Assembly: GCF_003226345.1 (NCBI RefSeq)
Contig: NZ_PDOF01000003.1
Span: 652,863 to 716,862, forward strand
Origin: Alteribacter lacisalsi
GTDB taxonomy: Bacteria > Bacillota > Bacilli > Bacillales > Salisediminibacteriaceae
Length of the DNA: 64,000 nucleotides
Reading direction: 5' to 3'
The notes under the pieces were generated by a model. The model saw only the letters and a program-made list of their open reading frames with translations. It did no database searches and was not told the DNA's origin. Shown piece after piece: positions 1 through 11,800 of the stretch. Each line of letters starts with the position of its first letter. Within the stretch, counting starts at the first letter, position 1. A program made the position numbers and the translations under genes.

Positions 1-1351
1 GGTATTCTTCTTCCGTGTCTTCCAGCTGTTCAAGTGTAAACCACTGCCCGTTTACGTTAATAAACCAGGAGGGGGAGAAAATAATAAGCGCACCGGTATT
101 ACTGTCCATATGATAGCCAATTCGGATTTCACCAGCGTCTTCATCCACAATCGTCTCAGCAGACGCAATAAAGTTCCTTACATAGTCGAGGGATTCGAGC
201 GACGTCATGGTCCCGGCTTCCTGGTAGTTCTCATCCAGACGGTATAAAGAACGGTCATATCTTGTAATCTGCTCACCGGAGCGTTCAACAAGTTTGGTGT
301 AATAGAGGGATTCCCGCGAGGACCCCCCCAGCACCGGTGTTTCATCCATAGCCAGCCGGTACACGGCACGATCCCGGTTCACGTATTCTGTTACATCATC
401 CAGGTAAAAATCGTCTGTGAAACCTCCGTGGCTGTTCAGAAAATTCAAGCTCGCAGAGGCCATACTCCGGCTGCTCTCATCAGGATCACCTGAGACCGGA
501 TACTCAAACTTCATAATGTCCGGTCCGCTTCCCTGTCTGGAGAAAGTCAAAAACCTGTTCCCATCCTGATAGCTGGTGTTGGAGACATTCGTAGAATATT
601 CCAGAACTGTGGACGGATCACTGAAAAGCAGCTGCTTGTAATCCTCGCTTCTGATCGAGTTGTTAAGATGGGTAGTGTACTCCTCCATATTCGGCGGTTC
701 AATCGGCAGATAGGCGTACTCTCCGTCTCTCATGTTGCCGAAAACTTCCCCTTCGGCAGCATAAAGTGCATCGCTTTCACTTTCATAAAGCGCTCTGAAA
801 CCTGATTCGGACAAGCCGGTCTCCGCTTTTCTCACTTCTCCTTCCGAATATGAAATAAAACGGGCCACAACTTCCGAATCAAAATCACTGTCGCCGTTTG
901 CAGAAAGATGAATCCGGTCAATATTTTCAAGAGGAAAGGATTCTTCCTCTCCAAGATCAAAGTCAAAAAGCTGTTCCATCATCCGGGCCGGAATCGGCGT
1001 GGAAAACCTGAAATCCAGTGCATGCTCGTGCTTGTACATTGACGGGATGTTCTGCCTCGATTCGGCAATCGGCCTGCCAAAGGAAATGTCCCTGAGACTG
1101 CTCATCTGCGAACTGTACCGGTCCCCGCCCGGCTCCATCCACAGCCGGTCTGTTCCATCATGGACGGTAATGCTTTTCGGCATCAGGATATCAGAGGCGT
1201 TACGCTCTTCTCCTATTTCCGGCGTTTCAATCGGTTCTGCACTGCCGAGCGTGCTGTATTCAGGCTGATAGGTCCACAGGGAATACGTAAGTGTTACACT
1301 GGACAGAATCAGCACCCAGAGACATGCCGTTTTGATATGCTCGATGATCAT
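1..1351 (-). CDS. yycH: YycH, regulator of the WalK sensor kinase (partial, C-terminus off window)
   Basis: An open frame runs without a stop from an ATG at 1351 off the left edge, giving about 450 residues. The family is usually about 450-455 aa, so only a few residues should be missing. The N-terminus has one membrane segment (around residues 10-24), followed by an acidic extracytoplasmic region, as in YycH. The ATG overlaps the walK stop codon in a TAATG arrangement, so translation is coupled to walK. In Bacillus, YycH and YycI bind the WalK membrane region and tune its activity. Identity rests mainly on position directly after walK plus length and topology. yycI would be expected just beyond the window. 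Confidence 0.85.
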   Translation of the reverse strand, partial: MIIEHIKTACLWVLILSSVTLTYSLWTYQPEYSTLGSAEPIETPEIGEERNASDILMPKSITVHDGTDRLWMEPGGDRYSSQMSSLRDISFGRPIAESRQNIPSMYKHEHALDFRFSTPIPARMMEQLFDFDLGEEESFPLENIDRIHLSANGDSDFDSEVVARFISYSEGEVRKAETGLSESGFRALYESESDALYAAEGEVFGNMRDGEYAYLPIEPPNMEEYTTHLNNSIRSEDYKQLLFSDPSTVLEYSTNVSNTSYQDGNRFLTFSRQGSGPDIMKFEYPVSGDPDESSRSMASASLNFLNSHGGFTDDFYLDDVTEYVNRDRAVYRLAMDETPVLGGSSRESLYYTKLVERSGEQITRYDRSLYRLDENYQEAGTMTSLESLDYVRNFIASAETIVDEDAGEIRIGYHMDSNTGALIIFSPSWFINVNGQWFTLEQLEDTEEEY

Positions 1352-3168
1352 TATGCTTCTTTCGCCTCCTCAGGAACAGGCAGGCTGAAGGACATTTTCG
1401 TGCCCTGGCCCCAGTCGCTGCTGACCCAGATGTTTCCGCCGTGAGCCTGGATGATCTCCCTTGCAATTGCAAGGCCGAGCCCCGTGCCTCCGAGGCTTCT
1501 CGTTCTCGCTTTATCCACCCGGTAAAAACGGTCAAATACATGAGGGATACTGTCTTTCGGTATTCCTACACCTTCGTCCTGGACACTGATAATGACACGA
1601 CCTTTTTCTTCTTTTACCGAGCAGGTGATCGTCCCGCCCTGCGGCGAGTATTTCACTGCGTTTGACATAATATTGTCGAGAAGCTGCGTCAGTTTATCCC
1701 GGTCACCGTATACAAACAGCGGTTCGTCCGGTACTTTCCGCTTAAACGTAATCGCCTGGTTTTTCGTCGACATTTCAAAACGGTCAATCACCTGGTCAAC
1801 GAAAGAGGTGAGGTTCATGGAATTCATCGTCATCTGATAATCTTTGCTGTCCATTTTTGAAAGCTGAAGCAGATCGTTTACAAGACGGATCATCCGCTCG
1901 GTCTCGGTCTGCGTGACGTTTATAAAACGAGGCGCCACATCGGTATCAAGCGCACCGTCGGCAAGGGCTTCCAGATAGCTTTTCATGGACGTGAGCGGCG
2001 TACGGAGTTCGTGGGACACATTTGCGACGAATTCCCGGCGCTCCTGCTCCACTTTTTCCTGCTCGGTCACATCGTGCAGTACGGCAATCAGGCCGTTCTG
2101 CTCGCCATTTTCCTTGGAGATGACGGAAAAGTGTGCTTCAAGGAAAGATTCATCCCCGAGCCAGTCCAGATCCAGCAGAATGGAATCATTGTAGCCGTAA
2201 AGGTCCTCCAGTTTTATCGAACCGCTCAAATTCAGCACTTCGGTGAGTTTCTCCCCGAGGGCATCGTTCTGTGTACGGTCCAGCATTTCCTCAGCCCGGC
2301 GGTTCATCAGAATAATATGACCTTTTTTGTCCGTGGCGATGACGCCGTCCGTCATATGGGTCAGGACAGAAGACAGCTTCCTCCGTTCCCCTTCCGTGGT
2401 GGCATTGGCGTCCTGCAGTTTGATGGTAAGATCGTTAAAGGCGCGGGCAAGTTCGCCGATTTCGTCACTTCCATAAACCGTTACACTCCGGGTAAAGTCA
2501 CCTTTCCCCATCGCTTTTGCCTGCTTTCGCATATCGGAGATCGGACGGGTAATCGTCTGTGACAGAAGCACACCGAGCACTACTGTAATAGCAAGCGCGA
2601 TCACCGTTCCGGTCATGAGAATCTGATTGATCTGCTGCACCTGGGCATAAATCTCCTCAACAGAGGCCTCGATGTAAACAGCACCGATCGTCTCATCCTC
2701 TTCACCCAGCACCGGCTTGGTAATCACCCGGACGCGTTCGTTGGTCTGCTCATCGATCATCGGCTGTGATTCCTCAATGCCGATAAAGGTCCGGTTAATA
2801 TAGACATCCGTCGTACGCTGTCCGATCAGATCCAGTTCTGTTCTGTCGGACACGCCGACAATCGTATTATTGATGTCAACAACCCGGGCTTTAGCGTCTT
2901 CAATATTAAAAAGGGAAGTAAGGACATTCTCAATATCAGCGGTAAGGGTCGGGTCGTCCTCTCCACGTTCCTCGAGCATTTCCTGCTGCACGTTATAACG
3001 CAGGAGCTCTGCACGCTCACTTACCATTTCCTCATGGTTTTCCACCAGCGTATCTTCAAGCTGCTGGGTAAAATAAACCCCGATGACCTGCATCGCAATT
3101 AAAATCAACAGCACATAAATCGTGACAATCTTTACGTGTATTGACTTGTAAAAGCGGATTTTTTTCAT
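1351..3168 (-). CDS. walK: WalK, cell-wall-homeostasis sensor histidine kinase
   Basis: 605 aa. Membrane helices at about residues 12-32 and 184-204 flank an extracytoplasmic sensor domain. HAMP, a cytoplasmic PAS domain, HisKA and an HATPase domain follow. The phospho-acceptor is His386 in the motif SHELRTPL, and the G boxes (DEGVGIP, GGTGLGLAI) are intact. WalK phosphorylates WalR and is normally essential in low-GC Gram-positives. The ATG lies 5 bases past the walR stop with a GGAGAG ribosome site, and the 3' end overlaps yycH by one base, so walR-walK-yycH is one operon. Length and domain order are standard. Confidence 0.97.
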   Translation of the reverse strand: MKKIRFYKSIHVKIVTIYVLLILIAMQVIGVYFTQQLEDTLVENHEEMVSERAELLRYNVQQEMLEERGEDDPTLTADIENVLTSLFNIEDAKARVVDINNTIVGVSDRTELDLIGQRTTDVYINRTFIGIEESQPMIDEQTNERVRVITKPVLGEEDETIGAVYIEASVEEIYAQVQQINQILMTGTVIALAITVVLGVLLSQTITRPISDMRKQAKAMGKGDFTRSVTVYGSDEIGELARAFNDLTIKLQDANATTEGERRKLSSVLTHMTDGVIATDKKGHIILMNRRAEEMLDRTQNDALGEKLTEVLNLSGSIKLEDLYGYNDSILLDLDWLGDESFLEAHFSVISKENGEQNGLIAVLHDVTEQEKVEQERREFVANVSHELRTPLTSMKSYLEALADGALDTDVAPRFINVTQTETERMIRLVNDLLQLSKMDSKDYQMTMNSMNLTSFVDQVIDRFEMSTKNQAITFKRKVPDEPLFVYGDRDKLTQLLDNIMSNAVKYSPQGGTITCSVKEEKGRVIISVQDEGVGIPKDSIPHVFDRFYRVDKARTRSLGGTGLGLAIAREIIQAHGGNIWVSSDWGQGTKMSFSLPVPEEAKEA

Positions 3169-3172
3169 CCGA

Positions 3173-3883
3173 TCAACTCTCCTGGTCGGTGGCGTTGCGC
3201 AAGTAGTACCCTACACCGCGGCGGGTTACAATCCATGTCGGGTGACTCGGGTTGTCTTCTACTTTTTCACGCAGGCGGCGGACCGTTACGTCAACCGTCC
3301 GCACATCTCCGAAGTAATCATAGCCCCACACAGCCTGCAGCAGGTGCTCTCTCGTCATAACCTGGCCGAGGTGCTTGGCAAGGTAATGAACAAGTTCAAA
3401 CTCACGGTGCGTCAGTTCAATCGGATCTCCCCGTTTCGTCACAAGATAGGCATCCGGCTGCACGAGAAGCGGACCAACCTGAATGTCCTTGGAATCCTGC
3501 TCCGGTCCGGATGATTTCTGGTTCCGGCGGAGGTTCGCCTTAACACGTGCTATAAGTTCGCGGGTGCTGAACGGCTTGGTTACATAATCGTCCGCCCCAA
3601 GCTCAAGACCGAGCACTTTATCAATTTCCGAGTCTTTTGCCGTAAGCATGATAATCGGCATATCATAGGTCTTCCGGACTTCACGGCACACTTCCATGCC
3701 ATCCTGGTACGGAAGCATAATATCAAGCAGAATCAGGTCCGGAACGTGCTCCTTCACTTTCTCCACTGCTTCATTGCCGTCATAGGCACAGAACACGTCA
3801 AAACCTTCTTTTTCGAGACCAAACTGTAAAATATCTGCAATCGGCTGTTCATCATCCACAACAAGAATTTTCTGTTTTTCCAT
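3173..3883 (-). CDS. walR: WalR, OmpR-family response regulator
   Basis: About 236 aa. The receiver domain carries the acidic pocket near residues 10-11 and phospho-acceptor Asp54 (LLDIMLP). The C-terminal winged helix has the family signature [12 protein letters not shown] and the end [19 protein letters not shown], nearly identical to WalR of Bacillus. WalR controls peptidoglycan hydrolase genes from TGTWAH-N5-TGTWAH boxes. I chose the ATG at 3883 (MEKQKILVV) because it matches known WalR N-termini; a GTG three codons upstream at 3892 is possible. It is the first gene of walR-walK-yycH. Confidence 0.97.
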   Translation of the reverse strand: MEKQKILVVDDEQPIADILQFGLEKEGFDVFCAYDGNEAVEKVKEHVPDLILLDIMLPYQDGMEVCREVRKTYDMPIIMLTAKDSEIDKVLGLELGADDYVTKPFSTRELIARVKANLRRNQKSSGPEQDSKDIQVGPLLVQPDAYLVTKRGDPIELTHREFELVHYLAKHLGQVMTREHLLQAVWGYDYFGDVRTVDVTVRRLREKVEDNPSHPTWIVTRRGVGYYLRNATDQES

Positions 3884-4050
3884 TCTTCCCACCAGCTTCC
3901 ACTTTAGAGTCTGCCTATCCTGTTAAATCCGAGTCAACCAATCTATTAGTTCCGGCATTTTTTTATACACGTACCTTCTCCTATTCTATCATAGTTGGAA
4001 ACGAGTATAAAACAGCATAACAATGGTAATTCAGGCAGTCTGACGTGGAT

Positions 4051-4081
4051 AAAAAAAACCTTCCGCCAGTTACGGCGGAAG
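4051..4081 (-). terminator. Rho-independent terminator of the M23 endopeptidase gene
   Basis: The 8-bp stem CTTCCGCC/GGCGGAAG is followed on the minus strand by eight T residues, 10 bases after the M23 gene stop. It separates that gene from the walR operon. Confidence 0.9.
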
Positions 4082-4090
4082 AGCGTTTCA

Positions 4091-5491
4091 CTATTTCTCA
4101 TCCAGGTAATCCATCGGGTCCTTCAGCTCCCCGTCTTCATACACTTCAAAATGCACGTGGACACCGGTAGCCGTTCCTGTTTCACCCATGATGCCGAGTT
4201 CGTCACCCCGTGAAACGGAATCACCTTTACTCACACCCATGCTGTCCAGGTGGGCATACACGGTTTCCATACCGCTGCTGTTTTCAATTCTTACCGTGTT
4301 GCCATAGCCGTTTTCATACTGTGCTGAAGTTACAGTTCCTCCATGAGCCGCTAAAATTTCATGACTTGAAGGCCGGGCAATATCAATTCCTTTATGATAA
4401 CTGCCCCACCGCGGGCCCTGATAGCTGGAGATGTAGCCGCCGACAGCAGGCCATTCCAGTTCATCGGCTGCGGGTGCCGTCCCTTCAACCACGATTCGAT
4501 CTTCCGGCTCCTCGGTCACTTCCTCGTTTATCATGGAGGAATCTGTTATTTCCCCGTTCACCATGACAATCTGCTTTTCCTCGACTCGTTCTCCATCCTC
4601 TCCCTGCTGGCTGACTTCTGTGGTGCCCTCCGTCATGGAGCTGTCTGTTTCTGTTTTCGTTTCATATGGGACTGAGGAGACAGTTTTTGTCCGCTTTTCA
4701 ATTTCAATTTGCATGAATGGCGCAGTCTTTTTCCGGGAGGTCTGCTTCTCTGTATCCTGCATGATCTCCCCTGATGCGTTTCCTTTCAGCTCCTCACCAG
4801 TCCACAGTGCTGCATTCTCAGCCGTCTCTCTGTCCTCCATCATACGCTCAGACAGATCCTCTCCCGTGATAATCCTTTCGGGGTCGGCAATCTCTTGACG
4901 CGTCTCAATGTCCTGGGAAAACTGCACTCGATCCAGCCTCACCTCTCCCGGCTCAGGACTGGACTCATCGTTCTCCATGTATGCGTCCACTGCTTCCTGC
5001 GAAACAAGGGATCCGAGGAGCTCCCGTTTAACGTCTTTTGGCTCAAGTCCGGCATGTGTATAGCCTGCCTTTTCTCCACCTGCAAAAACAGCCGTTGCTT
5101 CAGCTTTAATGTCAATCTGCTGCTCAAGGTTATGGAGAGTAACATCATTTCTGGTGCGTACCTGAAATACTCGTTCAGGAATCAGTTCCAGTTCTCCTGA
5201 TACAACCAGTGTAAGATCTTCGTATTCCTCCGCCGCGGAATCAAGTGTATCCTCCAGTTTCCGTTCCGCCTCTTCCGGGTCATCTGTGAAACCGAGAAGC
5301 TCCCCGTCATACATCACATGATAGATTGTTGCGGCGCCCTTTGAACGGTCAGTTTCCAGGCTTTCATCCTGATAGGCACTTACGCCGGTTTCCGCCCCGC
5401 GGAACAAAAGGGCTGTGATCACAAGCGCAAACACAAGCGCAGCCCGGCGTTTTCCTGTATTGATAAAATCTTGTTTATTTGTATCTCTCAT
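4091..5491 (-). CDS. Secreted or membrane-anchored M23 (LytM-type) endopeptidase with G5 domain
   Basis: 466 aa. A hydrophobic segment at residues 17-33 is a signal or anchor. A long acidic middle region leads to a G5 domain (about 265-345) and a C-terminal M23 zinc peptidase domain. Visible metal and catalytic motifs are His366-x3-Asp370 (HKGID), His414 (YAHLD) and HVHFEV with His445/His447. The family cleaves peptide cross-links in peptidoglycan, and G5 domains are thought to bind cell-wall sugars. ATG with ribosome site AGGAGG. It lies directly upstream of walR, ends in its own terminator, and has a WalR-like box about 110 bp upstream, so WalR control is likely. No B. subtilis name can be assigned with confidence. 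Confidence 0.9.
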   Translation of the reverse strand: MRDTNKQDFINTGKRRAALVFALVITALLFRGAETGVSAYQDESLETDRSKGAATIYHVMYDGELLGFTDDPEEAERKLEDTLDSAAEEYEDLTLVVSGELELIPERVFQVRTRNDVTLHNLEQQIDIKAEATAVFAGGEKAGYTHAGLEPKDVKRELLGSLVSQEAVDAYMENDESSPEPGEVRLDRVQFSQDIETRQEIADPERIITGEDLSERMMEDRETAENAALWTGEELKGNASGEIMQDTEKQTSRKKTAPFMQIEIEKRTKTVSSVPYETKTETDSSMTEGTTEVSQQGEDGERVEEKQIVMVNGEITDSSMINEEVTEEPEDRIVVEGTAPAADELEWPAVGGYISSYQGPRWGSYHKGIDIARPSSHEILAAHGGTVTSAQYENGYGNTVRIENSSGMETVYAHLDSMGVSKGDSVSRGDELGIMGETGTATGVHVHFEVYEDGELKDPMDYLDEK

Positions 5492-5601
5492 AAATCCTCC
5501 TGATCATTCTTTTTGCTTTATTCCATTCATTCATTAACCTGCTGAAGGTCCGCGGTCATTCTATCATAGGTTGTGTAAAACTGGTATTTTATTAGGAAAA
5601 A

Positions 5602-5618
5602 TGTAAACCAAATGTAGT
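5602..5618. promoter_or_regulatory. WalR-like binding box upstream of the M23 endopeptidase gene
   Basis: TGTAAA-CCAAA-TGTAGT matches the WalR consensus TGTWAH-N5-TGTWAH at 11 of 12 defined positions. It lies about 45 bp upstream of a -10-like element read on the minus strand (TATGAT, near 5564-5569) that has no good -35, as expected for an activated promoter. WalR is known to control cell-wall hydrolases; use of this box is inferred. Confidence 0.55.
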
Positions 5619-5660
5619 AATAACGGGAAAATTTACTAACCTTTAAGAATTTAAAATGAA

Positions 5661-5770
5661 GGCTCTGTTAAAGAGTATTGTTGATTGATTTACGCTCAAT
5701 GTGCTCCTTTTCCGCGGGCACCGCTTCAATCAACTATAAATAAAAATCACAACGGAACTTTAACAGAGCC
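5661..5770. mobile_element. MITE copy A (110 bp, internally deleted)
   Basis: Perfect terminal inverted repeats GGCTCTGTTAAAG/CTTTAACAGAGCC. The flanking octamers AAAATGAA and AAAATAAA match at 7 of 8 bases. Compared with the full copies it lacks the middle part, and the joint falls at the hexamer GCTTCA that borders the missing segment on both sides in copy D. It lies in the 360-bp gap between the M23 gene and the giant protease and abuts the protease terminator. Confidence 0.88.
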
Positions 5771-5772
5771 AA

Positions 5773-5810
5773 AATAAAAAGACCTCCCCCCGCACGGGCG
5801 GGGGGAGGTC
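5773..5810 (-). terminator. Terminator of the giant protease gene
   Basis: A perfect 13-bp stem (GACCTCCCCCCGC with its complement, 4-base loop), followed on the minus strand by TTTTTATTTT. It lies 40 bases after the protease stop and directly next to MITE copy A. Confidence 0.93.
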
Positions 5811-5851
5811 TCTCGGTTCAATCCAGCGGAATACCGCCGGACTGAAATGGT

Positions 5852-8800
5852 TTAATTGATAAGCTGGTAGAGATGTTCAGCGATATCATGACTTACTGCG
5901 CTTGTTCCGCCGAAGATCGTGAGACGGTGCACTCCGTTATCGGAGATGTAATCCGCAACACTGTCATGGACGGTGGAGCTGCCTGTAAGCAGGATACCGG
6001 TGTTGTGATCTGCTGCCACAACCGCACCGGTTAACGCATCTGCAAAGTCAATACCTGTTGCCACATACATATGAGTCGTATCCGGCTGGAAGTATTCATT
6101 CACAGCGGCGTTTGTACCAAAGCGGTTTTCTCCGCTCAGACGGTGAGGATCAGGAAGATCCGCCGCCACGTCGTCGGAAACAACGGTCGTTCCACCGATG
6201 ACAAGGGTGTCGGAAACGCCCATCGTACCGAGTACGTCTCCTGTTTCTTCAGGAAGTTCACCGCTTCTTGTGAGAAGGATCGGCATACCCGCATTTGCAG
6301 CGTGGGACGCAACAGACAGGGCATCAGGGAAGTCCTGGCCGTTCGCAACCACTGCAGTATCTGTGCCTTCCGGAGCAACATGCTCTGCAATGAGAGCTGC
6401 TGTTTCGAATCGGGTATCTCCGGCAATACGCTCTACCGTGAGTCCCATACTCTCAAGCGTCTGTTCAACGCCTTCTTCAACGGCGTTCGTTCCACCGAGG
6501 ATGATGACGTGTTCTGCTCCAAGACGCTCGATTTCAGCTTCGGAAGCTTCATTCAGGCGGTCGTTGTGAGTCAGAAGCATCGGTGCACCGTGCTGATGGG
6601 CAAGTGGTGTACCGGCAAGGGCGTCTGCATAATCGTTTCCTCTTACAAGGATGACTGTGTCAGAGGAATCCCAGTTTGACTGACTCACCTGTACCGCCGT
6701 TTCGTATCTGTTTTCACCGTAAATACGGTCAATGTCACTGGCAGTCACATAAATTCTGCCATCCGCTTCTGCTGTGGAACGGTTGCCGGCACCGTCAGTG
6801 ATTTCCACTTCGACGATCGCCCCGTTCACTGACAGATCAGCAGGTACCTGCCATGATCCCTCGTAAACACCTGGCTCAACTTCCGTCATCTCCGCTTTGG
6901 AGTCGCTGGAAGAAGAGATCGGAAGTTTAAGCGAGAAGAATGCGTCTCCGCCTTCTGTATCACTTGTAAAGGAAACTTCCACTGTGTCTCCGGCTTTCAC
7001 ATGGAGATCTTCGGATGGTTCAAGATCGTTAATTGCAGGGCCCGTCAGGTCAACGGTAATCGTTACCTGTTCAGTCGTTTCGTTACCTGCAAGGTCCGTT
7101 GCCATTACTGTAATTGTATGCTCGCCTTCAGAAAGAACAAGTCCTCTCGTAAACGAACCGTCTTCAGCAACATCTGCTTCTTCTTCATTAACCGTAACAG
7201 AGGCAAGGTTGTCATCTGCTGCTTCACCTGTAACCGTTACAGCTTCCGTCCCTGTTACCGCCCCGTCTTCAGGAGACGTGATCGTAAGCTCAGGAGCGTC
7301 TGTGTCTTTGATTACTGTGAGTGAAGCCATTCCTGTTTCACCGTCTTCAGTCACGAGTTTCGCTTCAAGCGTGTTCTCGCCTTCCACGAGCTCCACCTGT
7401 GCAGAGAAGCTGTGGTCTTCTGTCTCGACAGTATTTACAAGCTCGCCGTTGCGGTAAACTTCAAGCGTACCGTCGAACAGAACCGTTCCGGTTAGTTCAT
7501 AGACCGCTTCGTTCGTGTAGACTGTGCCTTCTTCATCAAACGAAGGTGCTGTCATAACAGTCACGTGCGCATCCTGTTCGTTATCAATAGAACCGGCATC
7601 GTTAACAGCTGTTGCTCTGACGTCATAAGATCCGTCTTCAAGGGTCAGATCAACTGTAAAGCTGCTGCCGTCTGTATCGACTGTTTCTTCGTGTGAACCA
7701 TCTACATAAATCTCAACCTGATCAGCGTGAACCGCCGTACCTGTAAGGGTAACCTCAGCTTCTGTGCTTGTCACTTCAAGCTCATCCCACTCAGGAGCCT
7801 CAGGAAGATCAAGTTCAGCTGATCTCGCCCAATCAACAGCCTGGGCGTAAAGCTGTTTACCATCAGCTGTCCATCCGAAATCCGGGCCGGTCATGTTGTT
7901 GGACATGAACGTCGACAGAAGAAGGTGAACATGATTGGCACTTCGGAATTCGTAAGCAACCGAAGCCCCTTTGTCGTCTCCATCAACGACGGCATTTGCA
8001 AGTGTGTGACCTGCAAAGTTTTCAAATGTTGCATAGTAGCCGCCTTCAGGATGGATCGTGACAAGGTTTTCTGTATCCAGTCCGTCAAAGATCGGATGCT
8101 CCTGGTGGATATCCAGCGCTACTGCACCCTGGTTGTAACCCTGGGCAGCCTGCTGCGGATAGCCCTGAGCCCGCTCAAGAAGCTGAATTGAACCTGTGTC
8201 AACGCCCCATGTATCCACAAATACAAGGCTGACTTCGTACTCATCACTCGCATCAAGAAGGGCCTGTACCTGCTCTTCTGTTCCATTCTCGTCATTTACA
8301 ACAATCACTTCGTAATTGTAAACGTCGTTTACAATACCCCAGTCTCTGCTCTCTGCAGCCATGTCATAGCCTTCAAGGAAGGATGAAACGGTGCTGTTAA
8401 GATCGCCGAGTATCGCAATATTGTAGTCGCTCAGAAGGAACGTAAGGTCGATATGCTCGCCTTCTTCAAGAGAGAATTCCTGCGTGACATCAAGGTAGCC
8501 TGTCACAGAAACCGTTACTTCGTAGTCACCTGCAAGAAGTTCACTGAACGTGAATTCTCCGCTGCTGTCAGTAACTGTTTCATCCTCAAAGCCGTTGCCG
8601 GTCTCCACAATCGTCACGTTCGCACCTTCAATCGGATCTTCTGACGATGTATGAAGCACTTCCCCGCTGACAGAGGCACGGTCAGTTGCTTCCAGGGAGA
8701 AGTTCTGCTCAACGCTTTCGCCGAGTTCCTCCACCTCAACTACAGCAGAATCGCTCAGGTAGCCTCTCGCTTCAGCGTGAACCTCATGCTCGCCGAGTCC

Positions 8801-11800
8801 AATGCCGATTGTGTAATGACCGTTACTGTTGGTTGTTGTTTGAATGTTTTCTTCAGGAACAGATACCGTGGCACCGGAAATCGGCTTGCCGTCTTCATCG
8901 GTTACTGTACCCGTAATTTCGCCGAGGCTGGCTGTGATCGCCCAGTCTACAGCGTTAAAGTAAATCTGTTTTGCGTCATCTGTCCAGCGGCTGTTCGGAC
9001 TGCCATAGCTGCTTGACTGCAGGCTTCCGAGAAGCAGATGGACGTTGTTCGCTGTACGGAAGTCATAAGCAACAGCTTCACCGATGTAGCCTGTCTCATC
9101 ATTCGTGAGGTTGGCAATCGTGGTGCCGCTGTACTCTTCAAACATACCGTACTGCTGGTTTGATGAGCCGTTGTTTGCAATTTCGATCGTATCGCCTTCA
9201 CTGAAGCCGGAGAAGATCGGGTGATTCTGGGTCACTTCATAGTTAATGTGGCCAGGAACGAATCCGTTGTGTTCCACGGCCGGGTTGCCGGTGGCATTCG
9301 ACAGATCCCGGATCGGGTTGGCTGCCCACTGGCTCGTAAAGATGATACTCACATGATTCTCGTCTGCGAGTTCAAGAAACTCATCAAACTGATTCATATC
9401 CATTATCGCGTTCGTACGGTGGTTCATAATCGCAAGAGCGTATTCGTCAAGGGAGGCAAACAGTTCTTCAATATTTCCTGTCCACTGTTCGACCTCATAA
9501 CCGTTATCGTTAAGCATGTCTGCTACCATACCGGTCTGGTTCGACGATCCGATCAGAGCGATTTTCTCGGAAACGGAAAGGGTAACATTCAGTTCTGTGA
9601 CTTCATTTTCCTCAAAGGTCACTTCCTGCGTATGAGGCGTGTATCCCGGTGCGCTTACACGTGCCTGGAATGTGCCTACAGGAGCCTGAAGCTCGTACTC
9701 GCCGTTTTCATCTGTTACAGCCGTAAGTGGTGTTCCTGTAAGGGCAACGGTTGCTCCTTCAATCGGCCCTTCCGTATCCTCAGCTGTAATCTGACCGGTC
9801 AGAAGACCTGCGTCCTCAGATGTAAGTTCGAACGTTTCCTCTTTTACTTGACCGTTTACAAATTCCACTTCAAACGTCTGTTCTTCGTGGCCGAACGCGT
9901 TTACAGTCAGGTTGTACGTACCTTCAGCAAGTCCGAGGAAGAACGTGCCGTCCTGCTCTGTATCAAACGTGTAGCCTGTTTCTTCAACCGTAATGGAAGC
10001 ATATACTTCCCGGTCAAAATTATTGACGAGTGATCCGTGCAGTTCACCTGCATAAGCTTCCTCGTTATCAAGGACCCAGAGGAGCGTATTGTTCAGGATG
10101 TTCACACGGTTCTCATCCCACTGGCTGTCGTTCATATGGAATCCTGGTCCGATTGTCATGTTGGCAAGAAGGACTTCCACGCTGTTTACGGTACGTCCTT
10201 TAAAGCCGACCATGGAACCGACGTCCTCCACATTGGAGTGGGAAAGGTCCACAATTGTTTCACCGGTGTAGTTGTCATACGCATAGTAGTAGTTACTGTT
10301 TGTAAGGACTTCGAATTCCTCATCGACCCCTTCAAGGATCGGGTGATCACTGTTCTGTACATGGGCAAAATAGTCTCCGGCAGTATTGCCGCGGTTAATT
10401 GTGCCCGGGTCACCAGTATAGTCTGAAAGGTACTCCATGCTTCCCTGTCCGCCGTGCTGGCCAGTCCAGATGATCGGTGTAGCCGTTTTGTCCACTTCTT
10501 TCAGGAATTCAATGAATTCGTCTTCTTCCGGTGTGTACGTGTTAAACACGGAATTGGCAAAGACGATATCCACCTCTTCAAAACGTTCGGCATCATCAGT
10601 GTAGAATACCTCTTCCACGATCCAGCCTCTTGGCTCGAGGTAATCCTCAAGAGAAGCCTGGCTTGAGAGGAAAGCATCCCCGATTACACCGACTGTTGGA
10701 GAAGGTTTCATTTCCACTGTAATTTCCGTTGTTTCCTCAGCCTCAATCACGACTTCGAATTCTTCAATTACGTAGCCGTCAGCTTCGACAACAATGTCGT
10801 ATGTTCCCGGCATCAGTCTTTCAATCTCAAACATTCCGGAAGCATCTGTTACGGCTTCACGAGGCTCTCCGACAACATCCACATGAGCCCCTGGAATAGC
10901 AGATTCAAGCGTCTGTTCTTCGAAAACCTGACCTTCAAGACTTCCGACCGCATCATCTACATCAAGTGTGATGGAGAACGGCTCAAGTGAAGAATCAAGC
11001 TCGACTTCAATTGTTTTCGTGTCGTAGCCAAACGACTCAATCGTGAGGGTGTACGTACCGTCTTCTGCTGCAATCATGAAAGAGCCTGTTTCAGGATCTG
11101 TCCATGTGCTCTGTCCTGTTTCCTCAAGTTCGGCACGTGCGTAAAGCGGATTGCCGTCCTCATCCATTACAGTCGCATCGATCGTGTTGTACGTCTCATA
11201 TGCGGACCAGAGAAGGGCATCAATAAACATCTGTCTGCCTGCTTCTGTGTAGTCATTGGCGTTATGGTTAAAGGATAAACCGTGTCCGCCCATGATCAGT
11301 TCAACGCTGTTGCCGGTACGAGGGAGGTAGGCAACCCCTGTTCCAAGAACGTCATCGTCCCCGTCAAACTTCAGATCTCCAAGCGTCATGCCTGTATAGC
11401 CGTCAAATACACCTACCCGGCTTCTGTCCGGATTCAGGATTTCAATGACATCCCCTTCTTCGGCAGAACCGAATACCGGGTGTTCCTGACTGACCACGTA
11501 TGCAGCAGAGCTGGATGTGGTCTGGTGTCTTTCACGTGTTTCAGGGTCACCGAGGAAATCAACAAAGCGCTGAAGTCCCGCGTTGCCTATACTGAAGTCG
11601 TCTCCGACAACAATACTTACCTGATTTTCATCCAGTTCTTCCTGGAGCTGTTCAAGCTGTCCGGCATTGGTACCTGTTCCGGACTGGTTAAAGAAGACAA
11701 CGTCATAGCTTTCCGTGTTACCCAGAATCGCATTAACGTTCGTGTAGTTATCAGCCTCAATACCCACTTCGTTCAGGATTAATCTGAGATTCGAAGAGGA

